Assembly: GCF_041287255.1 (NCBI RefSeq)
Contig: NZ_JBGGTX010000001.1
Span: 558,001 to 622,000 of the forward strand
Length of the DNA: 64,000 nucleotides
Source: Tamlana flava
GTDB lineage: Bacteria > Bacteroidota > Bacteroidia > Flavobacteriales > Flavobacteriaceae
Direction of reading: 5' to 3'
Positions within the stretch are counted from its first letter, which is position 1; every line of letters begins with the position of its first letter. Of this stretch, positions 1 through 6,951 are shown in pieces. The notes beneath the pieces are model-generated. The model was not told where the DNA came from. It saw nothing but the letters and a program-made list of their open reading frames with translations, and made no database searches. The position numbers and the translations under genes are program-made.

Positions 1-514
1 ATTCGGGCAACTCCGGTAACTCAGGCATTTCTGGAAGTTCAGGCATTCCAGAAACATTTGGCGCCATTGGTGGTTCTGGAACCTCAAAATGAAAATCGAA
101 ATCCATATCAGGTGAATCTGCCAATTCATATTTTAGCTCCTTTAAAATAACCTCAACATCCTTATCGTCTCCATGGTGCGACGATTTAAGCACCCAAACA
201 TTTGGACTTCCTCCTTTGGTTTTAATGGACACTTTATCCACCGTGGCATCAATATCAACATCCCAAGCTTTTAATACCTTTTGAAGCTCTTCCTGGCTTA
301 ACTTTTCTCCCTCTATATAAGCTTCTATTTCTACAACGTCTTTGTTCCAGGTGTCAAAAACAATGTTACAATGGCTCGTATTTAAGTCGATGGTAACATC
401 TTTATTCACTTTTATGGATTGTGACACTTTGGTCAACTTTTCCTGTGCCAAAATGCTTCCTGAAATGAAGAAACAAATGGCCAAAAATTTCAATTTTATA
501 ATTGTACTGTTCAT
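1..514 (-). CDS. Secreted hypothetical protein with Pro-rich tail (partial, 3' end outside window)
   Basis: The frame is open from an ATG at 514 to the window edge (171 codons), so the C-terminus is missing. It begins with a signal peptide (a hydrophobic stretch ending in ILAQ, about residues 9-22). A mostly beta-type region follows, with motifs such as VEIEAYIEGEKLS and VDKVSIKTKGG, reminiscent of DUF4097-type putative adhesin repeats. The visible tail, from about residue 140, is rich in Pro and Glu and ends in tandem P-E-L/M units. It lies 11 bases after the membrane protein at 526-1104 and reads in the same direction, so it is probably the third gene of the ECF sigma operon. Its function is unknown; the family suggestion is weak and rests on the fold-like pattern and the operon position. 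Confidence 0.75.
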   Translation of the reverse strand, partial: MNSTIIKLKFLAICFFISGSILAQEKLTKVSQSIKVNKDVTIDLNTSHCNIVFDTWNKDVVEIEAYIEGEKLSQEELQKVLKAWDVDIDATVDKVSIKTKGGSPNVWVLKSSHHGDDKDVEVILKELKYELADSPDMDFDFHFEVPEPPMAPNVSGMPELPEMPELPELPE

Positions 515-525
515 TTTTTGATTTT

Positions 526-1104
526 TTAGATTGATTGTGAAACTTCGTCAGAGTTAACATCAGAAGCATTAAATTGTTCCAGTTGTTCCCTAAGGCGATA
601 CAACAGGTTTAAACGGAATTTTAAATTATCGATAAGGGCGTTCACGGTCAATTCTGAAGGGCCGGATTCTGTTAAATCCAAAGAGAGACGCTTGTATTCT
701 TGGTCAAGCTCATTAAGCTGCTCTAAATACCCATCAAAAAGCTCTTTGGTTTCTTGTGTGTATTTCATTTTAGACAACTCTAAATTGATACTCGCCAAAT
801 AATAATCCTCGACCTTTTTTAAACCCGGCGAAACATCACCCAAAGTTTTGGTCTCTATTATTTCAGTGTTTACAATTTCAGGCAAAGTCTCTATTTGAGT
901 AGGTTGAAAATATTTAAAAACACCAAAACTTAAGCCTAAAAGAACAACAATACTGGCAGCAATTTGCAACCATCCAAATTTCGACTTTTTGGAAACTGGC
1001 AATGCTTCATCAAGCTTTTTTAAAAACCTAGCTTGATGGTTTTCTGGCATTTCCTCCCGTGTTATTTTGTCATCCTTAAACAACTCCCTAATATCTTGCG
1101 CCAT
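526..1104 (-). CDS. Membrane-anchored putative anti-sigma factor
   Basis: A 192-residue protein with a short cytoplasmic N-terminus (about 1-43, including NHQARFLKKLDEALP), one transmembrane helix (about 46-65, LQIAASIVVLLGLSFGVFKYF) and a periplasmic C-terminal part that looks like a long coiled coil (about 95-185; many Leu, Glu and Lys in heptad-like spacing). Its start overlaps the end of the ECF sigma gene by 17 bases, so the two are translationally coupled. This order (sigma, single-pass protein, secreted protein) is common in Flavobacteriaceae and argues for an anti-sigma role. The classic zinc anti-sigma motif HxxxCxxC is absent, so the role is inferred from position and topology only. 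Confidence 0.75.
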   Translation of the reverse strand: MAQDIRELFKDDKITREEMPENHQARFLKKLDEALPVSKKSKFGWLQIAASIVVLLGLSFGVFKYFQPTQIETLPEIVNTEIIETKTLGDVSPGLKKVEDYYLASINLELSKMKYTQETKELFDGYLEQLNELDQEYKRLSLDLTESGPSELTVNALIDNLKFRLNLLYRLREQLEQFNASDVNSDEVSQSI

Positions 1105-1639
1105 CTTTTTTTAGTGTTAAAAGTTCTTGTAATTTTACTTTTCCCCTTGATAATTGGGTACGTGAGGCCACTTCGGAAATTTTTAATATTTCAGAAATTT
1201 CTTGATGATCGTAGCCTTCAATTAAGTACAGCATCACAACAAAACGATATTTATCGGGCAACTCGGTAATTGCCACTTTTACATCGTTTAGGGTAATGGC
1301 ATCATCTACCAACCATTTGTCGTCTTTTGGTGTATCGACCACTTTAAGGTGCGCCTCCTTTAACTCAACGAGTTCATGTTTTTTAGCTTTTAAAAAATCG
1401 ATACACTTATTGACCACAATACGTTTTAGCCATGCCCCGAAAGTAACTTCTGCCTTATATTGGTGCAATTTGGTGAATGCCTTAATAAAGGCTTCTTGCA
1501 CCACATCTTCAGCGTCACCAGCATCTTTCAAAAACCGTTTGGCAACAATATACATACCATTGCAGTACTGGTTGTATAACTGCAGTTGTGCTTTTCGGTT
1601 GTTCTGTTTACATTGTTCTATAATGTCAACTTGAAACAT
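1088..1639 (-). CDS. RNA polymerase sigma factor, ECF subfamily (sigma-70 family)
   Basis: A 183-residue sigma factor. Region 2 (about 20-90) carries DAGDAEDVVQEAFIKAF, and region 4 (about 118-175) carries LPDKYRFVVMLYLIEGYDHQEISEIL followed by an HTH that recognises the -35-type element. There is no region 1 or 3, as expected for ECF factors, and the length is usual. It should direct core RNA polymerase to a small regulon, probably including its own operon, and be held inactive by the membrane protein encoded immediately downstream with a 17-base overlap. The signal it answers to cannot be read from the sequence. Confidence 0.93.
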   Translation of the reverse strand: MFQVDIIEQCKQNNRKAQLQLYNQYCNGMYIVAKRFLKDAGDAEDVVQEAFIKAFTKLHQYKAEVTFGAWLKRIVVNKCIDFLKAKKHELVELKEAHLKVVDTPKDDKWLVDDAITLNDVKVAITELPDKYRFVVMLYLIEGYDHQEISEILKISEVASRTQLSRGKVKLQELLTLKKDGARY

Positions 1640-1786
1640 ACGGGTTTTTACTTCTGGTTTATGTTAGTTCATCTTAAAGACGACAAAAAACTAGCGGTGT
1701 TGCAAAAAATTAAAATATTTTTTTTGGGTCTCATAACAAAGCTAAATAAATGTACGTTTGGATTTTAGAAGTTATATCAATTAAAT

Positions 1787-1794
1787 TATCTTTG
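1787..1794 (+). promoter_or_regulatory. Bacteroidota -7 promoter element for the DUF2911 gene
   Basis: TATCTTTG matches TAnnTTTG exactly and lies 21 bases before the ATG at 1816. Transcription would begin near 1800, after the earlier in-frame ATG at 1750, which supports 1816 as the true start. The upstream TTTG at 1757-1760 is 26 bases away, longer than usual, so the -33 element is uncertain. Confidence 0.6.
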
Positions 1795-1815
1795 TGCCTT
1801 TCTAAATTGCTCTCT

Positions 1816-2370
1816 ATGAACACCTTTTTGAAACGTCTTTTAATTCTATTATCCATAGTAGCCTTAGGTTTATTTTTATATTCTGTTTTTGTTGAAAATA
1901 TTTTCAACAAGCGATTAAGCCCGAAAGACACAGTAAAATTTGAACTGAACGATTTAAAACTGAAGGTGTTTTACAACAGGCCCTATAAAAAAGGTAGGGA
2001 GATTTTTGGTGGACTTGTACCTTTTAACCAAGTTTGGCGTACGGGTGCCAACGAAGCCACCACTTTTGAAACTAACCAACCACTTGAAGTAAACGGAAGG
2101 CAACTGGATGCTGGTAAATACACGCTTTGGACCGTGCCTAAAGATTCCACTTGGACTGTGATGTTCAATTCCAAACAATATTCATGGGGTGTAAATGCCG
2201 AAATGAAACCCATGTGGGACCCTAATTATGACGTTCTGGACATTGAAGTTCCTGTTCAAAATTTAGACCATATTGTGGAGCAATTTACTATAGCATTTGA
2301 TAATTCAACAGACAGGTTGGCGTTGACCATGGCATGGGACGATGTTAAGATTGCAGTGCCGTTAAAGTAA
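1816..2370 (+). CDS. DUF2911 domain-containing protein
   Basis: A 184-residue protein that starts at MNTFLKRLLILLS. A longer frame opens at 1750, but its first 22 codons precede the likely transcription start. An N-terminal hydrophobic segment (about 6-27) serves as membrane anchor or signal sequence. The rest resembles DUF2911, a Bacteroidota family of secreted or anchored proteins: motifs include VWRTGANEATTFETN, LDAGKYTLWTVP and WTVMFN, and the domain ends with VPVQNLDHIVEQFTIAF and LTMAWDD. The biochemical role of the family is not known. The gene stands alone between the leftward sigma operon and meaB. Confidence 0.85.
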   Translation: MNTFLKRLLILLSIVALGLFLYSVFVENIFNKRLSPKDTVKFELNDLKLKVFYNRPYKKGREIFGGLVPFNQVWRTGANEATTFETNQPLEVNGRQLDAGKYTLWTVPKDSTWTVMFNSKQYSWGVNAEMKPMWDPNYDVLDIEVPVQNLDHIVEQFTIAFDNSTDRLALTMAWDDVKIAVPLK

Positions 2371-2445
2371 ATGGGATTATATCATACAACCATTTTATAA
2401 GAATGAAAATAAAATTGTTATTTTAGTTTAACAATCGTTCCATTC

Positions 2446-3522
2446 GTGTCAAAAGAAAAAAAATCGGCGTTAAAAGAAAAAAAAGGAGTTTCCGTTTCAG
2501 AAACCACTGATAAATCTTCCATCAAGTCAATTAAAGAAAAGCGCAGTAACAAAATTGCCCCTTCCCAATTAATTGCTTCTATTTTAAATGGGAACATTAC
2601 GGCTTTGGGTAAAGCAATCACCCTTATAGAGAGCAAAAATCGGAAACATTTAAAAGACGCCAACAATGTTATAATGGGCTGTTTACCTTATGCAAATAAT
2701 TCTATTCGTATTGGTATTACAGGAGTTCCGGGCGTTGGCAAAAGCACTTTTATAGAGGCTTTTGGCAAGCATTTAACCGCGCAGGGCAAGCGCGTTGCTG
2801 TTTTGGCCATAGACCCAACAAGCACCATTTCGAAAGGTAGTATTTTAGGCGATAAGACCAGAATGGAATCCTTGGCCAAGGATGATAACGTTTTTATACG
2901 CCCGTCGGCCTCTGGTGATTCCCTTGGTGGTGTAGCCAGAAAGACTAGAGAAAGCATAATTTTATGCGAGGCCGCAGGTTTTGATGTCATTATTATTGAA
3001 ACTGTTGGTGTGGGCCAAAGCGAAATCACGGTCCATAGTATGGTGGATTTCTTCTTGCTATTAAAACTAGCCGGTGCTGGTGATGAATTGCAAGGCATCA
3101 AACGCGGTATTATTGAAATGGCTGATGCCATAGCCATTAACAAAGCAGATGGAGGCAACCTAAAATCTGCCAAACTTGCAAAAGAAGAATTTAGCATGGC
3201 ACTGCACCTCTACCCAGAAAGACCATCGCATTGGCAACCAAAAGTGACTCTTTGCAGTGCCATTAACAGTGAAGGAATCGATGAAATTTGGAAACTGGTT
3301 TTAGATTATATGGAAGCAACAACCAAAAATGGTTATTTTGAGGTTAAGCGAAATAAACAAAGTGAATATTGGCTCATCCAAACCATTGAAGAGCAACTGA
3401 AATTTGATTTCTTCAACGCACCAAAAATTAAAAAGGAATTAGAAAAGCAAATGAAACTTATCGAAAACAAAAAAACGACGCCTTTTGCTGCGGCAGACTA
3501 TTTGTTGAATCTTAAGCTTTAA
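2446..3522 (+). CDS. meaB: Methylmalonyl-CoA mutase-associated GTPase MeaB
   Basis: A 358-residue G3E-family P-loop GTPase that loads and protects the adenosylcobalamin cofactor of methylmalonyl-CoA mutase. Visible parts are a Walker A GVPGVGKST (residues 93-101), RVAVLAIDPTS, GDKTRM, FIRPSASGDSLGGVA, the switch region IIETVGVGQSE and the guanine-specificity NKADG, followed by a C-terminal dimerisation arm. The start is a GTG preceded by no in-frame ATG; the first 35 or so residues are a Lys/Ser-rich extension, probably disordered. The mutase genes are not in this window, so meaB is detached here. Its last 11 bases overlap the 3' end of the convergent PAP2 gene. The older name for the family is ArgK. 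Confidence 0.95.
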   Translation: MSKEKKSALKEKKGVSVSETTDKSSIKSIKEKRSNKIAPSQLIASILNGNITALGKAITLIESKNRKHLKDANNVIMGCLPYANNSIRIGITGVPGVGKSTFIEAFGKHLTAQGKRVAVLAIDPTSTISKGSILGDKTRMESLAKDDNVFIRPSASGDSLGGVARKTRESIILCEAAGFDVIIIETVGVGQSEITVHSMVDFFLLLKLAGAGDELQGIKRGIIEMADAIAINKADGGNLKSAKLAKEEFSMALHLYPERPSHWQPKVTLCSAINSEGIDEIWKLVLDYMEATTKNGYFEVKRNKQSEYWLIQTIEEQLKFDFFNAPKIKKELEKQMKLIENKKTTPFAAADYLLNLKL

Positions 3523-4090
3523 GATTATTTTTACCTTTCAAAAGATATTGTGCCAATTTACTGAACAATACCCCCGAAAAAGCACCAAATATCATTCCGC
3601 AAACAATATCCAACGGATAGTGAACGCCAATATAAATACGACTGTAGGCCACAATCAAACTAATAGACATTAGAATATAAATAAGCTTTTTAAAATGGGG
3701 ACTTAATAGCAGTCCACCAAAAACAGCAACCGCCATAGAGTTTGAGGCATGCCCAGAAAAGAACCCATATTTTCCACACCGCACGGCAATAAAGCGCAAT
3801 TGGTCAGCAATATCGGTGTTTCCGCAAGGTCTGGGTCTGGCAAAACCACTCTTAAAAAGATTGGTAATTTGGTCGGTAAACGTAATCATCACTGCAACAA
3901 CGAAAATTAGAATAAACACCGCTTTCAATCCAAATTTTTTATAAAAAAGATAAAACAATAGTATTGTAAAAAAACTACCAAAAAATAATTTATTAGTTAT
4001 AATTAGCCAAAGACTGTCCCATTTTGGTGATCCTAAGTTATTTAGGAAGAGGAACAGTTCGGTATCGTATTCCAGAAGTTTTTCAATCAT
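3512..4090 (-). CDS. PAP2-family membrane phosphatase
   Basis: A 192-residue integral membrane protein with about five to six helices. It contains all three PAP2 catalytic signatures in order: KSGFARPRP, then FSGHAS with the catalytic His, then SRIYIGVHYPLD with the nucleophile-activating His and Asp. Such enzymes remove phosphate from lipid phosphates such as undecaprenyl pyrophosphate or phosphatidic acid on the outer face of the inner membrane; which one is used here cannot be told. Length and topology fit the small undecaprenyl-pyrophosphatase-like members. It is convergent with meaB, with an 11-base tail overlap. Confidence 0.9.
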   Translation of the reverse strand: MIEKLLEYDTELFLFLNNLGSPKWDSLWLIITNKLFFGSFFTILLFYLFYKKFGLKAVFILIFVVAVMITFTDQITNLFKSGFARPRPCGNTDIADQLRFIAVRCGKYGFFSGHASNSMAVAVFGGLLLSPHFKKLIYILMSISLIVAYSRIYIGVHYPLDIVCGMIFGAFSGVLFSKLAQYLLKGKNNLKA

Positions 4091-4128
4091 TTTTAGCAGT
4101 ATGATACCCTAAATTTATTCCAAAAAAT

Positions 4129-4356
4129 CTAATCTTCATATTTAGCTAACTCGTTATCATAAAACTCGGTAGCTTGTTTAATGGCGTTTTCCGTTTCATT
4201 TTGCAATTCTTTTTGATCCTCGACATCAAAATCTTCAAACCATTCCACCTCATCATTTTCTAGGTTAATTATGAACCTTGGAAATTCAGTATGTATGATA
4301 AAAATAGCATCTGGATAATCTGAATTATCGCCTAATATAAACTTTGGAAGAGACAT
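4129..4356 (-). CDS. Small acidic hypothetical protein
   Basis: A 75-residue cytosolic protein with a very acidic composition. The N-terminal half has a beta-rich pattern (KFILGDNSDYPDAIFIIHTE, RFIINLENDEVEWFEDFD) and the C-terminal half is a probable helix (ELQNETENAIKQATEFYDNEL). There is no signal peptide or membrane segment. It starts 11 bases after the MATE exporter gene in the same direction and is probably co-transcribed with it. I recognise no named family; the regular codon use and the tight spacing support a real gene. Confidence 0.75.
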   Translation of the reverse strand: MSLPKFILGDNSDYPDAIFIIHTEFPRFIINLENDEVEWFEDFDVEDQKELQNETENAIKQATEFYDNELAKYED

Positions 4357-4367
4357 GGTTCTTGGAA

Positions 4368-5744
4368 TTAATTATTGGACAAAATTAGCTTTTTAGTTAG
4401 ATAATTAAATCGAATATACAATAAAATTGCTGCCGAAGTAAGTCCTGCCAGTAATCCTAGCCAAATACCAAAACTACCGTAGCTTCCTTCTTTTCCTAAA
4501 AACCAGGATATGGGAAAGCCAACGATCCAATACGAAATAAAAACCAAAAACATAGGAACCTTTACATCTTGAAGACCCCTTAATGCACCCAAAGCAAGAA
4601 CCTGCATGCTATCACTTATTTGAAATACCGCTGAAACCAGTAATAATTTTGCTGCAATTGTCAGCACCTCGGTATTGTCCAAAACATTTTCAATATCATT
4701 GTTATCCAGATATAATTTTGGTAATTGCTGATGGAAAATTAAAAATAAAATAGCAAACGTAGTGGCAAAAATAATGCCCAGTAGAAAAATGGAATGAGCT
4801 ATTCGGCGAAGTTCAAAATAATTTTTCAATCCCTTTTGGTTCCCTACCCTTATCATCGCCGCGACGCTCAAACCCATAGCGACCATAAAGGTCATAGAGC
4901 TTAAATTCAAGGCTATTTGGTTGGCTGCTTGAGGATTTTTGCCAAGCAAACCGCTTAGCCATATAGCTGCAGTAAAAATGGCCACTTCAAAGAACATTTG
5001 CATCGCACTGGGTGTGCCCAGGTTTATAATCTTTTTTAACATCAGTTTCTCCAAAACGAAAAACTTGATATGGGCAACATAAGCTTTTGATTTTTCCTTT
5101 TGCTTCAACAAAAACCAAAGGTGCCCAACCATAACTAACCGTGATACCAACGTACCATAAGCCGCTCCAACAATACCTAATTCTGGCATACCAAACTTCC
5201 CGAAAATCAGGACATAGTTTAAAACCACATTAACAATATTTGCCAAAATTGTGGCATACATGGGAGGTTTGGTCATAGACAGGCCATCGCTAAACTGTTT
5301 AAAACCTTGAAAAACAATTAACGGAATCAAGGATACCGCTACCAAATCCAAATATGGCATGGCAAACTCTACAACCTCTTCTGGCTGTTTCATCAAGTAC
5401 ATCAAAGGTTTGGCAAAAAACACCAATAAAAACAGCAAAACACCCAAAATCGTACATAAAAACAGCCCATGTTTGAACGATGATTTTCCGTTTATGAAAT
5501 TTTGCTCAGCATCTGCCTCAGCGATTAAAGGTGTAATAGCCGTTGAAAATCCAATGCCTAGAGACATGGCAATGAACATAAAGCTATTACCCAAAGAAAC
5601 TGCTGCAAGCTCAGCACTCCCTAACTGACCAACCATGACGTTATCAACAAAACTCACAAAAGTATGGCCAAGCATCCCTAACATAACAGGTGAAGCAAGG
5701 TTCCAGTTGTATTTAAATTCTTTGCTATAATTAGCCAATTTCAT
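4368..5744 (-). CDS. MATE family efflux transporter
   Basis: A 458-residue multidrug and toxic compound extrusion protein with twelve predicted helices in two repeated halves, the usual size for the family. The N-terminal half opens with the typical PVMLGMLGHTFVSFVDNVMVGQLG followed by AAVSLGNS; the second half repeats the pattern at GTPSAMQMFFEVAIF and LALGALRGLQDVKVP. It would export cationic organic compounds using a sodium or proton gradient; the substrate cannot be predicted. A TAnnTTTG element reads leftward at 5749-5756, only five bases before the ATG, which points to a leaderless or nearly leaderless transcript. Confidence 0.93.
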   Translation of the reverse strand: MKLANYSKEFKYNWNLASPVMLGMLGHTFVSFVDNVMVGQLGSAELAAVSLGNSFMFIAMSLGIGFSTAITPLIAEADAEQNFINGKSSFKHGLFLCTILGVLLFLLVFFAKPLMYLMKQPEEVVEFAMPYLDLVAVSLIPLIVFQGFKQFSDGLSMTKPPMYATILANIVNVVLNYVLIFGKFGMPELGIVGAAYGTLVSRLVMVGHLWFLLKQKEKSKAYVAHIKFFVLEKLMLKKIINLGTPSAMQMFFEVAIFTAAIWLSGLLGKNPQAANQIALNLSSMTFMVAMGLSVAAMIRVGNQKGLKNYFELRRIAHSIFLLGIIFATTFAILFLIFHQQLPKLYLDNNDIENVLDNTEVLTIAAKLLLVSAVFQISDSMQVLALGALRGLQDVKVPMFLVFISYWIVGFPISWFLGKEGSYGSFGIWLGLLAGLTSAAILLYIRFNYLTKKLILSNN

Positions 5745-5748
5745 GTAG

Positions 5749-5756
5749 CAAATGTA
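5749..5756 (-). promoter_or_regulatory. Bacteroidota -7 element for the MATE gene
   Basis: Read on the minus strand this is TACATTTG, an exact TAnnTTTG. It sits five bases before the start codon at 5744, so the predicted transcription start nearly coincides with the ATG. No TTG lies at 17-23 bases upstream, which lowers confidence. Confidence 0.4.
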
Positions 5757-5874
5757 AACTATAGCTATATTTTTACGAAGGCTGTTAACCGCTTTTATGC
5801 TGACAACACATTAACAAATCTTAATAAAAAGAGAGTATTGTCAGATATTTACTCTTTTTTTGTATCTTTAGGTG

Positions 5875-6001
5875 ATTCTCTTTAAAACTAAATAACAAGC
5901 AACGAGACAGTTAAGTTTTATATTGATAGGGATTTAAAATATTAAAAACTTAAAGTTTCAAATCATGGAGGAGGAAAGAAATTTTCTCCTCTTTCGTTTT
6001 T
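5875..6001 (+). ncRNA. Candidate small RNA with its own promoter and terminator
   Basis: Between two leftward genes, the plus strand holds a promoter-like pair: TTG at 5838-5840, a 22-base gap, and TATCTTTA at 5863-5870 (one base from TAnnTTTG). About 95 bases further comes a hairpin (GAGGAG at 5968-5973 against CTCCTC at 5986-5991) followed by a T-rich run to 6002. Nothing downstream reads rightward, so a transcript of roughly 127 bases would stand alone. The hairpin is also a 12-codon frame (5965-6003, MEEERNFLLFRF), which may be chance. I cannot assign an RNA family; 6S-type RNAs and other flavobacterial RNA motifs would be the first comparisons. Confidence 0.35.
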
Positions 6002-6009
6002 AGCCGATA

Positions 6010-6951
6010 TTAAATTTCTGGAATGTTTTTTTGTGCCACTTCAAATTCCTCGATGATTTCCGCAACTATTTTGCCAACTGGTTTAATGTCATATATCAAT
6101 CCAGAAATTTGCCCGATTTCCAATTCACCTTCTTCCAAATCACCTTCAAACATACCCTTTTTTGCTCTTGCCCTTCCCAGTAATTCTTTTAACTCTTCGA
6201 CAGTCGGTGATGTTTTATAAAGCGCCTGCAAATCATTATAAAATTTGTTTTTAATCAATCTAACTGGAGCAAGTTCTTTGAGGGTAAGTTGGGTGTCTCC
6301 CTCTTTGGCATCAACAATGGCTTGCTTAAAATTAATGTGCGCCGAACTCTCTTGGCTGGCTGCAAACCGACTTCCAATTTGTACACCGTCTGCCCCTAAA
6401 ACCATTGTTGCCAACATGGCCCTGCCTGTTGCAATTCCACCAGCCGCTATCAAAGGTATATTTATTTTCTCTTTCACCATAGGGATTAGAGCCAAAGTTG
6501 TAGTTTCATCCCTTCCGTTATGCCCACCGGCTTCAAATCCCTCGGCTACAATGGCATCAACCCCAGCCTCTTGAGCCATTAGCGCAAACTTTACACTACT
6601 AACGACATGAACAACAGTAATGCCTCGCTCTTGTAACCAACCTGTCCAAGTTTTCGGATTTCCCGCTGATGTGAACACAATTTTTACGTCTTCCTCTACA
6701 ATAATATCCATAATTTTTTCAACATCCGGATACAACATCGGAACATTTACCCCAAAAGGTTTATTGGTCGCTTTTTTACATTTTTGAATATGCTCCCTTA
6801 GTACCTCTGGATACATAGAACCAGCACCTATCAGCCCTAAAATTCCTGAATTGCTGGAAGCTGAAGCTAATCGCCAACCACTGTTCCAAACCATGCCAGC
6901 TTGAATGATGGGGTAATTAATATTGAATAATTTAGTGATTTTATTTGCCAT
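6010..6951 (-). CDS. Nitronate monooxygenase / FabK-type flavoprotein
   Basis: A 313-residue TIM-barrel flavoenzyme of the nitronate monooxygenase family (formerly 2-nitropropane dioxygenase). Visible features are the N-terminal YPIIQAGMVWNSG, the central AGVDAIVAEGFEAGGHNGRDETT loop with the catalytic His of this family, and the FMN phosphate-binding stretch IPLIAAGGIATGRAMLATMVLGADGVQIGSRF. Family members either oxidise nitronates or act as the FMN enoyl-ACP reductase FabK, and sequence alone does not separate these. A separate fabI at 35597-36415 makes an essential FabK role unnecessary. Its ATG overlaps the stop codon of the upstream subtilase gene (TAATG), so the two are coupled. Confidence 0.85.
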   Translation of the reverse strand: MANKITKLFNINYPIIQAGMVWNSGWRLASASSNSGILGLIGAGSMYPEVLREHIQKCKKATNKPFGVNVPMLYPDVEKIMDIIVEEDVKIVFTSAGNPKTWTGWLQERGITVVHVVSSVKFALMAQEAGVDAIVAEGFEAGGHNGRDETTTLALIPMVKEKINIPLIAAGGIATGRAMLATMVLGADGVQIGSRFAASQESSAHINFKQAIVDAKEGDTQLTLKELAPVRLIKNKFYNDLQALYKTSPTVEELKELLGRARAKKGMFEGDLEEGELEIGQISGLIYDIKPVGKIVAEIIEEFEVAQKNIPEI

